Origin: a virus
Virus record (IMG/VR): IMGVR_UViG_3300037091_000039
Location: 1 to 49,365 of that record
Length of the DNA stretch: 49,365 bases
Strand: one strand, 5' to 3'
Each line of letters begins with the position of its first letter. Position 1 is the stretch's first letter. Below the pieces are notes generated by a model that did no database searches, was not told the DNA's origin, and saw only the letters and a list, made by a program, of their open reading frames with translations. Positions 25,383-33,215 of this stretch are shown piece after piece. Made by a program: the position numbers and the translations under genes.

Positions 25383-25541
25383 ATGATACAATTCATTCCA
25401 CTTCGTTACTTAGAAATGGCTGCCTGGACTCCTGGTATGGTTGTCTATAGTTATGGTGTACCGTTGCCTACGCAATATGGCCCCGATACCAAGGTAATGA
25501 CTGAGATTGAACTAATAATCCGAAAAGGGCTGGGAATATAA
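25383..25541 (+). CDS. Small hypothetical protein
   Basis: 52 residues from the ATG with a GAGG site about nine bases upstream (an upstream in-frame start at 25353 lies inside the promoter-like element). No motif beyond MIQFIPLRYLEMAAWTPGMV. Its TAATG junction couples it to the DNA ligase. Confidence 0.65.
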   Translation: MIQFIPLRYLEMAAWTPGMVVYSYGVPLPTQYGPDTKVMTEIELIIRKGLGI

Positions 25542-26677
25542 TGCCACGTAGAGAATTCCTACAACTCGCCGAGACGATCAAGCTGGACAAACATAAAATT
25601 GCTGGCTTATACATGTCCCAGAAATTAGATGGTACCCGTTGCCTGTGGGATGGAGGCGTTACCCGTGGTATTCCTACCCACCTAGTTCCGTGGGCATCTA
25701 TCCTAGACCCCAAGACCGGTCTCAAAAAGAAAAAAATCAAACCAATAGCTACTGGGTTGTGGTCCCGATATGGCAACCCCATTATGGCCCCGGATTGGTT
25801 CTTAAATAGTCTTCCATGCTGTTTTCTTGACGGAGAACTATGGGCTGGTGTGGGTAACTTCCAACTTTGTCGATCTATTTGTGCCGGTGACGAACCAGAC
25901 CCACGTTTCAATCAAATCCAATACGCAGTATATTCTTCTCCTAGTTTCACACAATTATTTCAAACAGGAGAAATTAAAAATAAGAATATGTTGTGTGATA
26001 TTAACTATGAAACAATATACGCTTTTGTATCATCGCGTCTCATAGATTTTGAGGGCGACTTCCATTTCAGTCCGGCTAAGACATTTGAACAGGAATTGAT
26101 CTGGTTGAACGATAAGATCGAATCTCAAAATGAATTGGAAACTCAATTTGATATTCCAAATGGAGTCGTTCCCCAGCCGTGCTTTCTTTTGAAACAAGAG
26201 AAACTTTCTCTCAAGGAAGATGAAGCACACGCACGATTTGAAGAATACTTGACATGCGTAGTCGATCAGGGCGGTGAGGGTCTTGTCCTCCGTGATCCGA
26301 CCGCCCTGTGGATTCCAAAACGACATACTGGTATTCTTAAACACAAACCATACCATGACGCGGAAGGCACCATTATAGGCTTTACGAGTGGGCGCGAGAC
26401 AGATAAAGGTTCACGTCTACTTGGTAAGATTGGCGCATTGGTTCTTGACTATGGGGGCGCGAGATTAGAGTTAGCCGGTTTGAACGATTTGGAACGTGAA
26501 TTCGACACACTCCAAGGCCGACATTTTGCACTAGACCATCCAGGTGTAGATATGCCATACTGGGTGAACGGAAAGTGTTTTAAAATCGGTCAGATTGTGA
26601 CTTTCAAATACCGCGAACTATCCGATGATGGTGTACCTAAAGATGCTCGGTATAGTAGAACTTGGAGTGAAGAATGA
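25541..26677 (+). CDS. ATP-dependent DNA ligase
   Basis: 378 residues in TAATG overlap with the gene upstream. Nucleotidyltransferase motifs: motif I MSQKLDGTRCLWDG with the adenylated Lys at 28, motif III LDGELWAG near 105, motif IV QGGEGLVLRDPTALW near 245, motif V GILKHKPYHDAEGTI near 266, followed by an OB-fold with KIGQIVTFKYREL. The size suits a T7-type minimal ligase sealing Okazaki nicks. An RNA ligase is also encoded at 43841. Confidence 0.92.
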   Translation: MPRREFLQLAETIKLDKHKIAGLYMSQKLDGTRCLWDGGVTRGIPTHLVPWASILDPKTGLKKKKIKPIATGLWSRYGNPIMAPDWFLNSLPCCFLDGELWAGVGNFQLCRSICAGDEPDPRFNQIQYAVYSSPSFTQLFQTGEIKNKNMLCDINYETIYAFVSSRLIDFEGDFHFSPAKTFEQELIWLNDKIESQNELETQFDIPNGVVPQPCFLLKQEKLSLKEDEAHARFEEYLTCVVDQGGEGLVLRDPTALWIPKRHTGILKHKPYHDAEGTIIGFTSGRETDKGSRLLGKIGALVLDYGGARLELAGLNDLEREFDTLQGRHFALDHPGVDMPYWVNGKCFKIGQIVTFKYRELSDDGVPKDARYSRTWSEE

Positions 26678-26934
26678 AAAAGACGATTAAATTTATGCTT
26701 GACTCGGGTTATGATCTTCGATGCGGAAAACATCACGGTGGAATAGGGTATTTCGCATGTTTCTATCGTCAACCGGAAGGTGCCTTTGCACCCATTCCTC
26801 AAACTAATTGGACCGAAGGTGGGCATGGCCTTACATTAAAAGCGGCCATAGAAAATGCCGCCGATATAGCTTGTCACTTACCGGACGCCGTTGCCCCTGG
26901 CCCTGAAGAATTTGTAGAAGATCAGGATTGGTAA
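26674..26934 (+). CDS. Small hypothetical protein
   Basis: 86 residues in ATGA overlap with the ligase. Begins MKKTIKFMLDSGYDLRCGK, then a YFACFYRQPEGAFAPIPQTN region and an acidic end. No domain recognised; the pattern resembles small single-domain phage orphans. Confidence 0.6.
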   Translation: MKKTIKFMLDSGYDLRCGKHHGGIGYFACFYRQPEGAFAPIPQTNWTEGGHGLTLKAAIENAADIACHLPDAVAPGPEEFVEDQDW

Positions 26935-26935
26935 A

Positions 26936-27088
26936 ATGCTTGATAGTATAAGAGACTATGCCAATCGTGCATATCTGGATCATATTCGACAAATATCCGT
27001 CCAAGAGACTAGGACGACTATTATTACTGTTGTTTTAGTGGTCCTACTTATTTATGTTGTTATTCGTTTAGTCAATAAATACTTATAA
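26936..27088 (+). CDS. Small single-pass membrane protein
   Basis: 50 residues, one base after the previous stop. A charged N-terminus (MLDSIRDYANRAYLDHIRQI) precedes one transmembrane helix (TIITVVLVVLLIYVVIRLV). It is followed at once by a ribosome site for a second membrane micro-gene. Function unknown; a small pair of membrane proteins is compatible with a lysis or envelope role. Confidence 0.6.
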   Translation: MLDSIRDYANRAYLDHIRQISVQETRTTIITVVLVVLLIYVVIRLVNKYL

Positions 27089-27102
27089 GGGAGGTGATTA
27101 AC

Positions 27103-27180
27103 TTGTTTACGACACTTTTAATTGTTGCTGCGATTGTTGGTGTATGCTATCTCGTAGCGGGGAAGATCAGAAATGTATAA
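27103..27180 (+). CDS. 25-residue membrane micro-protein
   Basis: A TTG start with an outstanding Shine-Dalgarno (GGGAGGTGAT at 27089-27098) decides this reading. It encodes MFTTLLIVAAIVGVCYLVAG then KIRNV, a single hydrophobic helix with a basic end. Its stop overlaps the next ATG by eight bases. The ribosome site is among the strongest in the window, so high expression is likely. Confidence 0.6.
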   Translation: MFTTLLIVAAIVGVCYLVAGKIRNV

Positions 27181-27457
27181 AGTAACAAATGATCTGGACA
27201 CACCGAAAGAACAAACCTTGGGAACAACCCAATTCGGGAGTCTGGTTGTCTTATTGGAACCACATATAAATCTCGGACCTGTCGATACTGTCGTATTGGT
27301 CCTTGGCGGTGCCATTGAATCATGCGTCGTATCGTTTAAAAGAAACTGTGTGGGCGGTTTCTATCCTATCTTGTTTAATCGGGATACTATATTGACCCAA
27401 ATTAAATGTCGTCTATTGAAAGACGGCGAAGGTGTAATCGTAGAGTACAAGGGATAA
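27173..27457 (+). CDS. Hypothetical beta-rich protein
   Basis: 94 residues beginning inside the end of the micro-protein gene. Alternating hydrophobic strands (FGSLVVLLEPHINLG, DTVVLVLGGAIESCVVSFK) suggest a small beta fold; no motif is recognised. Confidence 0.6.
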   Translation: MYKVTNDLDTPKEQTLGTTQFGSLVVLLEPHINLGPVDTVVLVLGGAIESCVVSFKRNCVGGFYPILFNRDTILTQIKCRLLKDGEGVIVEYKG

Positions 27458-27460
27458 ATC

Positions 27461-27652
27461 ATGCAAATTGAACCGATCATTATCAGTATGTTGGAAAAAG
27501 GATTTCAATGTGTCATCCGGCCCGTTGGAAATCGTAAACAGGTTGTCTTTCTTCCAGCAGATCAACTTATCAATGCAGATGCGCCCGCACCAAGCATTTC
27601 ACTGGGAGTGGCCGTCGAACTCGCAGCCGAGAGGATATTAGAACATGCTTAA
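27461..27652 (+). CDS. Small hypothetical protein
   Basis: 63 residues, four bases after the previous stop. Short beta-hairpin-like start (IEPIIISMLEKGFQCVIRPV) and a helical end (LGVAVELAAERILEHA). Its end overlaps the start of the metalloprotease candidate by eight bases. Confidence 0.6.
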   Translation: MQIEPIIISMLEKGFQCVIRPVGNRKQVVFLPADQLINADAPAPSISLGVAVELAAERILEHA

Positions 27653-28106
27653 ACATATAAAACACATCCTTGGGGTGTTGCTCGCTTTTATCTTGGGATT
27701 CGCAGTAATTCTCGTCGCTCCACCTTATATTGGTGGTGTGTATTATTCCCTTTGTGGGTCGCATGAGGCAGAACAAATTTGGCTCGACCGTTGTATCCTC
27801 CGAATAAAAATTGCCAGAGATATAACACCTGACCCAGAATTAAAAAAGATTCTCGATTATGCCGCCACAAAATACAATAAAATTGGGGCATGGAATGTCA
27901 TGGTCTTTCCTTTGGTAGCATTTACAGATGAGAAGGTATGGGGATGCAATGTACCGTGGTGTCCCGGAATTACAATAGACCCGGAAGTTACACATTATCC
28001 TATCGCAATTGGAGCCGGAGTGATTGTGCATGAAAGTTTACATGATACTTATTTAGGGCACGATAAAATTACTCCTATCATGGAACGAATTATGAGGATA
28101 AGATGA
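27645..28106 (+). CDS. Membrane-anchored zinc metalloprotease candidate
   Basis: 153 residues. A single N-terminal membrane helix (LGVLLAFILGFAVILVAPPY, about 9-28) and then an exported domain with VIVHESLHDTYLGHD near 127-141. H129, E130 and H133 form an HExxH zinc motif and H139 could be a third ligand. Cys pairs (C50, C101, C106) may form disulfides. An envelope-tethered peptidase could act on peptidoglycan-linked or surface proteins; the substrate cannot be inferred. Confidence 0.6.
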   Translation: MLKHIKHILGVLLAFILGFAVILVAPPYIGGVYYSLCGSHEAEQIWLDRCILRIKIARDITPDPELKKILDYAATKYNKIGAWNVMVFPLVAFTDEKVWGCNVPWCPGITIDPEVTHYPIAIGAGVIVHESLHDTYLGHDKITPIMERIMRIR

Positions 28107-28762
28107 TCTATTCTCCACGACAAATTGCTGAACACTTGGACCTTGCTGTCCTACAACCGAACGCAATGCAATCAGAAGTCCATTCGGCAATTATGTTGGC
28201 CAAGTGGAAAGGTATAAAGTCAGTTTGCGTCCCTCCGGTATACACTCGTTATACCAGTAATCGGTTTCCTTGTGTATCCACTGTAATTGGTTTTCCTCAT
28301 GGTAATAGCGAAGTCGGATGCAAGATCAATGAATCCTACAGAGCGATTTGTCACGGCACACATGAACTTGATGTAGTGTTGAACTATGGCCGATTCATAA
28401 GTGGCTATGAAAAGGATGTGCGTGATGAATTAGCGTGCATCACTAAATTGGCACATGAATCATGCGTTCTAGTAAAAGCAATCCTTGAGACTTGCCATTA
28501 CTCAGAAGCCCATTTGAAACGTATGTGCGAGATTTGTATCGACAATAATGTGGACTTCGTGAAAACATCCACCGGGTTTGGACCTAAAGGTGCAACGCCC
28601 AGTGTGGTCACATTCTTACTACAGTGCCTTAAAGGCTCGGGCGTCCAAGTCAAAGCCAGTGGCGGGATAAAGACCTACGACGATGCTTCACTATATCTCG
28701 ATCTAGGTTGTACCCGCTTCGGCGCAAGCAATTACTGGGAAGTCTCAGGAGAAAGTAAGTGA
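28103..28762 (+). CDS. deoC: Deoxyribose-phosphate aldolase
   Basis: 219 residues in ATGA overlap. DeoC landmarks: DLAVLQPN near 13, VCVPPVYT near 41, STVIGFPHG near 59, the ELDVVLNYG acidic site (D90), the Schiff-base Lys in FVKTSTGFG (K154), and VKASGGIK (K184). The enzyme cleaves 2-deoxyribose-5-phosphate to glyceraldehyde-3-phosphate and acetaldehyde, or runs in reverse. In phage genomes it is thought to recycle deoxynucleosides from host DNA. A deoxyribosyltransferase-like gene follows directly. Confidence 0.93.
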   Translation: MIYSPRQIAEHLDLAVLQPNAMQSEVHSAIMLAKWKGIKSVCVPPVYTRYTSNRFPCVSTVIGFPHGNSEVGCKINESYRAICHGTHELDVVLNYGRFISGYEKDVRDELACITKLAHESCVLVKAILETCHYSEAHLKRMCEICIDNNVDFVKTSTGFGPKGATPSVVTFLLQCLKGSGVQVKASGGIKTYDDASLYLDLGCTRFGASNYWEVSGESK

Positions 28763-29286
28763 ATAGACTAAGAAATAATCGCTGCTATTTATCCGGTGCA
28801 ATGGAATTCATGCCAGATTTAGGTGTCCAATGGCGAGAACAAATAAAAATTGACTTGTCTGATCTCGGTATTATCTGGCTAGACCCGTGTAAAAAACCGA
28901 CTAACGCAATAAATGAACAACAAATTATACCTATATTAAAAGCAGCCAGGGAAGCCAAACAATATGATAAAATACGTGAACTTGGCAAAGCAATCCGACA
29001 TATTGATCTGCGCTTAGTAGATTGTGCTGATTTCCTTATTGTAAATTTGGATTTATCCATCCCCACTACGGGGACACATGAAGAAATAGTAACAGCTAAT
29101 CGGTCTAAGAAACCAGTTATCGTGCGAGTTGTACAAGGGAAGTCAGCCGCGCCTTTTTGGTTATTTTGGATGCTTCCACATGAATTGATCTTCTCTACTT
29201 GGGAAGAAATTCATACATATTTACGTAATGTAGATTCTTGTGATAGCGCCCCCGATCTAAACCGTTGGTTATTTTTTGACCTATGA
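28759..29286 (+). CDS. Nucleoside 2-deoxyribosyltransferase-like protein
   Basis: 175 residues from a GTG in GTGA overlap with deoC. CYLSGAMEFMPDLGVQWRE fits the N-terminal strand-loop of the nucleoside 2-deoxyribosyltransferase family, and VDCADFLIVNLDLSIPTTGT with HEEIVTANRSKKPVIV fits the later nucleotide-binding strands and catalytic Glu region. The family exchanges nucleobases between deoxyribonucleosides or hydrolyses modified nucleotides. With deoC it makes a small salvage unit. Confidence 0.75.
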   Translation: MNRLRNNRCYLSGAMEFMPDLGVQWREQIKIDLSDLGIIWLDPCKKPTNAINEQQIIPILKAAREAKQYDKIRELGKAIRHIDLRLVDCADFLIVNLDLSIPTTGTHEEIVTANRSKKPVIVRVVQGKSAAPFWLFWMLPHELIFSTWEEIHTYLRNVDSCDSAPDLNRWLFFDL

Positions 29287-29732
29287 CACCACTAGAGATC
29301 GCTAAATTTTGGTCACAAGTAAAACGAACTTCCGGTTGTTGGCTCTGGACAGGATCATATTTCAGAAATAAATATGGTCGATTCAGAGTTAATGGTAAAA
29401 GTTGTTTAACACACCGACTAGCATTTGAACTAATCAATGGTTATGGCCCCGGAAGTTATTATGTATTACATCATTGTGATAATCCTAGATGTGTGAATCC
29501 CGCACATTTATTTACGGGAACACAAAAAGATAATTTAATTGATATGGACAAAAAGGGACGCCGCAAAAATCCCGATATACGTGGGAGTAAGAATCCAAAT
29601 GCCAAACTTACTCTTAAAAATGTGAAATATATTAAACGAAGCACTAAATCAAACTCCGAATTAGGAAAAGAATTAGGTATTACTCCGACTCAAGTTGGGT
29701 ATATCCGCAGAGGAAAAAGTTGGAAATTATAA
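29283..29732 (+). CDS. HNH endonuclease (HNH_3 type) with one HTH unit
   Basis: 149 residues in ATGA overlap. Core: GCWLWTGSYFRNKYGRFRVN, LTHRLAFEL, then LHHCDNPRCVNPAHLFTGTQ and DMDKKGRR, with a Cys-rich zinc site. C-terminal ELGKELGITPTQVGYIRRG is a single helix-turn-helix. Relative of the 209-residue protein at 14334, which has two such units; the pair differ by duplication or loss of one DNA-binding repeat. Confidence 0.88.
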   Translation: MTPLEIAKFWSQVKRTSGCWLWTGSYFRNKYGRFRVNGKSCLTHRLAFELINGYGPGSYYVLHHCDNPRCVNPAHLFTGTQKDNLIDMDKKGRRKNPDIRGSKNPNAKLTLKNVKYIKRSTKSNSELGKELGITPTQVGYIRRGKSWKL

Positions 29733-29935
29733 TGCCAAGTCAACCAAAACGAACCGCTACGAAAGCAATAACGTGGGAAACCATATCCACGGTTGCCACA
29801 CTAGGTTTGGCATATTGGATGTTCGGAAATTTTGGCAGTTGTGTCTTATTTAGTTTTATTACATATTTTATGAAGTTAATTTTATTCTATTTCCACGATA
29901 GATTTTGGCACACCATCAGATGGGGAAAGATATGA
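29732..29935 (+). CDS. DUF2061-family membrane protein
   Basis: 67 residues from the ATG overlapping the HNH stop as TAATG. The pattern RTATKAITWETISTVATLGL, then FSFITYFMKLILFYFHDRFW and end IRWG matches the DUF2061 family of short two-helix membrane proteins. No biochemical role is established for the family. It recurs in diverse bacteria, and a phage copy suggests capture from a host. Confidence 0.8.
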   Translation: MPSQPKRTATKAITWETISTVATLGLAYWMFGNFGSCVLFSFITYFMKLILFYFHDRFWHTIRWGKI

Positions 29936-30174
29936 AAAATAAAACAGTTCATATTGTTGAAGTTGAATGGGTGGATTCCTGTAGCAAGGATGTAATCTGG
30001 GAATGTAAGGATGGTCTCGAACCCATGGTCCCTCTGCCATGTGTGAGTGTTGGTTATTTGCTCGAAAAGACCAAGACTCACATAACAATTTCTCAAACTT
30101 TGAATAAACAAGCGGTTGCTCGGCGTTTTACCGTCCCCATTGGATGCGTCAAAAAGATACGGAGAGTGGAATGA
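29932..30174 (+). CDS. Hypothetical protein
   Basis: 80 residues from the ATG in ATGA overlap with the DUF2061 gene. Beta-strand rich (VHIVEVEWVDSCSKDVIWE), similar in style to small SH3-like or OB-like folds, with a basic end (CVKKIRRVE). Function not recognised. Confidence 0.6.
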   Translation: MKNKTVHIVEVEWVDSCSKDVIWECKDGLEPMVPLPCVSVGYLLEKTKTHITISQTLNKQAVARRFTVPIGCVKKIRRVE

Positions 30175-30464
30175 GTAAATCAGGACTCGCCCCAACACGA
30201 AAAAGTAAAACGCCTGGACGTAATGCCAAGTGCCCGTGCGGCAGCGGTTTGAAGGCAAAAAAATGTTGCCTCACTAAGATCAAACTCTATAATTCAATGA
30301 ACCTTGAAGAACGGAAAAAGTTTTATACCGAAAGTCTTTTCATGGCTAACAGGATTAAAGAACAGATTGCCAAACTTCAACAACCTGTTGTAGCTGACAC
30401 AACAAGTAATTCTGCTGGTGAAATTTCAGACATGGCCCCAATTTACAAAGGAACTTCCCAATGA
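30171..30464 (+). CDS. SEC-C motif protein
   Basis: 97 residues from the ATG in ATGA overlap. A zinc-binding SEC-C motif is clear (RNAKCPCGSGLKAKKCCLTK near 18-37), preceded by a basic arm and followed by a helical tail (NLEERKKFYTESLFMANRIK). SEC-C motifs occur at the end of SecA, where they bind SecB and phospholipid, and in stand-alone proteins. The role in a phage is unknown. The highly acidic protein begins in its ATGA overlap. Confidence 0.82.
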   Translation: MSKSGLAPTRKSKTPGRNAKCPCGSGLKAKKCCLTKIKLYNSMNLEERKKFYTESLFMANRIKEQIAKLQQPVVADTTSNSAGEISDMAPIYKGTSQ

Positions 30465-30652
30465 CCGAATTTGGCTTTGAAATTAACGATCTCGACGATG
30501 AAGATGAAGACGAATTTGAAGACGCCGAATGGAACGACTTCGATGACGACGATGACGAAGATGACATCGAAGATGATGACTGGGATGAAGACGAAGACTT
30601 CTGGGACGAAGAAGACGATGAAGACTGGGATAACGACTTCGAGGAAGATTAA
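30461..30652 (+). CDS. Extremely acidic small protein, DNA-mimic candidate
   Basis: 63 residues, of which 43 are Asp or Glu and none Lys, Arg or His; the rest is mostly Asn, Phe and Trp. It starts in ATGA overlap with the SEC-C gene and its stop abuts the next ATG. Such density resembles DNA-mimic proteins of phages that inhibit restriction enzymes, histone-like proteins or polymerase, but the fold is not recognised. Aromatic residues spaced in the acidic run could anchor it. Alternative: a metal-binding or purely disordered acidic protein. Confidence 0.75.
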   Translation: MTEFGFEINDLDDEDEDEFEDAEWNDFDDDDDEDDIEDDDWDEDEDFWDEEDDEDWDNDFEED

Positions 30653-30841
30653 ATGAGCGACATACAAATACTAGCCCAGTATCTCAAAGGGACGGATAAT
30701 TCTTTTGAGTGCGCTTTAAGTGAATTGGGTTTCGATCCAGATGAATACGATGAGCGGAAAATTCGTAAACAACTTAGAAAAGAAACTGGGTTGGTTCAAT
30801 GTCAAGACACGGGAATTTGGCGGAATAAGGGGATCAGATGA
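30653..30841 (+). CDS. Small hypothetical protein
   Basis: 62 residues directly abutting the acidic gene. A regular helical pattern (ILAQYLKGTDNSFECALSEL, DERKIRKQLRKETG) suggests a small three-helix domain. It overlaps the PD-(D/E)XK nuclease start by ATGA, suggesting co-translation. Confidence 0.6.
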   Translation: MSDIQILAQYLKGTDNSFECALSELGFDPDEYDERKIRKQLRKETGLVQCQDTGIWRNKGIR

Positions 30842-31821
30842 GAGAAGTTAAATCACTATCATATTCGAGTCTTAGTCTTTGGGAAAGTCGGCCAGACGAA
30901 TTTTATCTGACACGTCTAGCTGATCGACGATCTCCGCGTCAACCACAGGAACGTCCTGCTGCCGCTGGTTCTGCTTTCGATGCGCGCGTAAAGTCAACAC
31001 TATACGCAGAGTTGAAACTAGGCACTGACCCCAAATACACGTATCCGGCATTATTTGAAGCACAAGTCGAACCACATAACCGTGATTGGGCTGGACCGGA
31101 AGGCGACTTTGTATTTGAAGCATATAAGACATCTGGATTCTATGATGAACTTCTGGATTATCTCAAGGTATCCAAAGAGGCACCTCGATTTGAATTCACA
31201 GTAGAAGCCACGATTGCCGGTGTCCCATTCACAGCTAAACCCGATTTACGATGGATGACGCCGCTCGATGTTCATGTGATCCATGACTGGAAACTCAATG
31301 GATATTGTTCCAAGAATTTAACCAGTCCATGCAAGAGTTACATGAAGGTGAAAGATGGTTTTATTGGCAAACCATCCCGTGGTGACGGCAGAGAACACAA
31401 TGAATTCTTGGCTTGTACTCACCGCGATCTAATCATCAACACAACTTATCTGGAAGTATCCAACGACAAATGGGCCGATCAACTTTCTATGTACGGGTGG
31501 TCTCTTGGGGAAAAGATCGGTGATGAAGATGTTGTATTATCTGTCCATCAGATCGTCGCCAAACCAAATGGCCTGCGCCCACTTTTAAGAGTAGCTTCTT
31601 ATCGAGCCAGGGTGGCCGCTACTTATCAACGATCCATCGCTGCCAGACTACAACGATGTTGGGACGCAATTCAATCCGGTCATATCTTCGCTGATCTCAG
31701 TTGCGCAGAATCAGCCGACCAATGCAAACTCCTAGATAATGTGGCAGAAGGATTACAATCCACTGGGTCAGAGGAAGATGCTTATTTCAACGAAGTAACG
31801 AGAGCTAGGTACAGAGGTTAA
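30838..31821 (+). CDS. PD-(D/E)XK nuclease (RecB/Cas4-like)
   Basis: 327 residues. Starts with LSYSSLSLWESRPDEFYLTR, typical of RecB-family nucleases. The catalytic core is AGVPFTAKPDLRW near 124-136 (Asp), then VHVIHDWKLNGY near 142 (D-x-K), then ADQLSMYGWSL (helix with Gln and Tyr). Phage relatives act as exonucleases in recombination or replication; Cas4 relatives carry a four-Cys iron-sulfur site, but the Cys spacing here does not clearly match. Probably pairs with a recombination or replication role. Confidence 0.85.
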   Translation: MREVKSLSYSSLSLWESRPDEFYLTRLADRRSPRQPQERPAAAGSAFDARVKSTLYAELKLGTDPKYTYPALFEAQVEPHNRDWAGPEGDFVFEAYKTSGFYDELLDYLKVSKEAPRFEFTVEATIAGVPFTAKPDLRWMTPLDVHVIHDWKLNGYCSKNLTSPCKSYMKVKDGFIGKPSRGDGREHNEFLACTHRDLIINTTYLEVSNDKWADQLSMYGWSLGEKIGDEDVVLSVHQIVAKPNGLRPLLRVASYRARVAATYQRSIAARLQRCWDAIQSGHIFADLSCAESADQCKLLDNVAEGLQSTGSEEDAYFNEVTRARYRG

Positions 31822-31824
31822 ACT

Positions 31825-32427
31825 ATGAAACAATTTATTCTAATACTGGTTGTAGTCGCATTATTGGTAGGCGGTGGACTATGGATTTTTAAACCAGTCC
31901 TACATCCTATTCCCACTGAACCGATTGTAATTTTGAGATTACAGATTGTACCACAAGAAAAACCACTCAATGGTTCAGTCTTGTTTTGGAATGGTGGTCT
32001 CTTAGTCCGACCAATCTCCAAAGCTACTGGTAGCACGATAACGCACGCCACGATCATCCTATATGAAGATGGCAAACCATACGTGTATGAAGCTGTGCCT
32101 CCTGTAGTGCATCGTGTGCCGTATAATGACTATCTCAAGTTAATGACAACGCATAAGAGGAAAGATTTCTCTTATTTCCTGATGGAACCTAAACAACGGT
32201 ATACTAAAGACTCCCTGGAAAAGATGAAGGCATACGCCGATAGTCAATTAGGACGACGGTATGAAATGCGTGGTTACTGGAAGGGCCATGAAGTTCGCGG
32301 TATAATGTGTTCCCAATTCGCTGGCAATACGATTGAAAAGAGTGGATTGATTAAGTCCAACAACTTCAAGGAATCACCTGGAAGTCTCTACCGAAAACTC
32401 CTACCTTATTACAAAGAGGTTAAGTAA
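31825..32427 (+). CDS. Membrane-anchored permuted papain-like hydrolase
   Basis: 200 residues. One membrane helix (FILILVVVALLVGGGLWIF, 4-22), then an exported domain of the permuted NlpC/P60 (YiiX-like) type: STITHATIILYED with H74 near the start and GIMCSQFAGNTI with C162 near the end. The order His before Cys is the hallmark of permuted members, which hydrolyse amide or ester bonds of peptides or lipids. It is one of a group of exported hydrolases in this part of the genome. Confidence 0.78.
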   Translation: MKQFILILVVVALLVGGGLWIFKPVLHPIPTEPIVILRLQIVPQEKPLNGSVLFWNGGLLVRPISKATGSTITHATIILYEDGKPYVYEAVPPVVHRVPYNDYLKLMTTHKRKDFSYFLMEPKQRYTKDSLEKMKAYADSQLGRRYEMRGYWKGHEVRGIMCSQFAGNTIEKSGLIKSNNFKESPGSLYRKLLPYYKEVK

Positions 32428-33215
32428 TGTTACGATTTTGTATTAGTGATCCTCATTGGTGCGATCAAGGACCGAGAGACAATTTCCATATCAATGGACG
32501 GCCACAACGCTTCAACAAATTCCTAGATTATGTCCAATCTCGTAACGGGGTTCTTTACATCTTAGGGGATTTGTTCGATTGGTGGCAAACTACTGTCGGA
32601 GCATCGGTGATGGCTTATCTTCCGATATTAAATCGACTGAGCCAGATGCAACATCATTACGTCATTGGAAACCATGACAATACATTCAAAGACCTGATCG
32701 GTCAGTGGGTGATGCCTGACATTCCCGTAATTGAAGACAGTGAACTCCCATTTGAAGAAGTCATTGGTGGGAAGAAATTTGCCTTCTTACATGGACACGA
32801 AGCGGACCCCACTTGTTGTAGTGACAACCCTGATATTGGTGAAATAACTGCGATCATGTCTGGTATGTTGGAAGATCGCAACAAAGGCCCGGTAAAGAAA
32901 AATGGTACCGTCGTTGAGGACGCTTTCATTCATTCATTGGAATTGCCATTGAATATTTGGAGGGCCGTGAGCCACCAACGCGACCGCAGAATCGAATTGA
33001 TCGACGGAGTTGAATCTTACAGACTCAAATTGGGTGCCGACGTGGTTGTGTCTGGCCACACCCATGAGAAAGGACGAATTGGCACACATCATTATAATCT
33101 CGGATGTTGGTGCCGAGATTGTGACACGTTTATAATTATTGACGACAATGGAAATGTTACTCTACAAGAGTGGACTGATGATGGTCCTATCTCAAGTGAT
33201 TCGTTATTAAGATGA
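32427..33215 (+). CDS. Metallophosphoesterase (LpxH-like)
   Basis: 262 residues in TAATG overlap. Motifs: CISDPHWCD near 5, YILGDLFDWW near 44, VIGNHDN near 75, FLHGHEAD near 113, and VVVSGHTHEKG near 205, the five metal-ligand blocks of calcineurin-like phosphoesterases. The arrangement resembles UDP-2,3-diacylglucosamine hydrolases and related nucleotide hydrolases. Unlike the HTH-fused enzyme at 17928, no DNA-binding head is present. The substrate is uncertain. Confidence 0.82.
   Translation: MLRFCISDPHWCDQGPRDNFHINGRPQRFNKFLDYVQSRNGVLYILGDLFDWWQTTVGASVMAYLPILNRLSQMQHHYVIGNHDNTFKDLIGQWVMPDIPVIEDSELPFEEVIGGKKFAFLHGHEADPTCCSDNPDIGEITAIMSGMLEDRNKGPVKKNGTVVEDAFIHSLELPLNIWRAVSHQRDRRIELIDGVESYRLKLGADVVVSGHTHEKGRIGTHHYNLGCWCRDCDTFIIIDDNGNVTLQEWTDDGPISSDSLLR

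Noticed and set aside
30471-30656. Thr/Met/Lys-rich frame inside the acidic gene
   Set aside because: Low-complexity shadow of the same repeat; the acidic frame fits both ATGA and stop-start junctions.
30443-30667. Hydrophobic open frame on the - strand over the acidic gene
   Set aside because: It is the antisense shadow of the Asp/Glu repeat (gac/gaa read backwards gives Val/Phe), with no ribosome site.
30838-31821. Calling the nuclease Cas4
   Set aside because: The PD-(D/E)XK core is clear but the four-Cys iron-sulfur pattern of Cas4 is not convincing and there are no other Cas genes.
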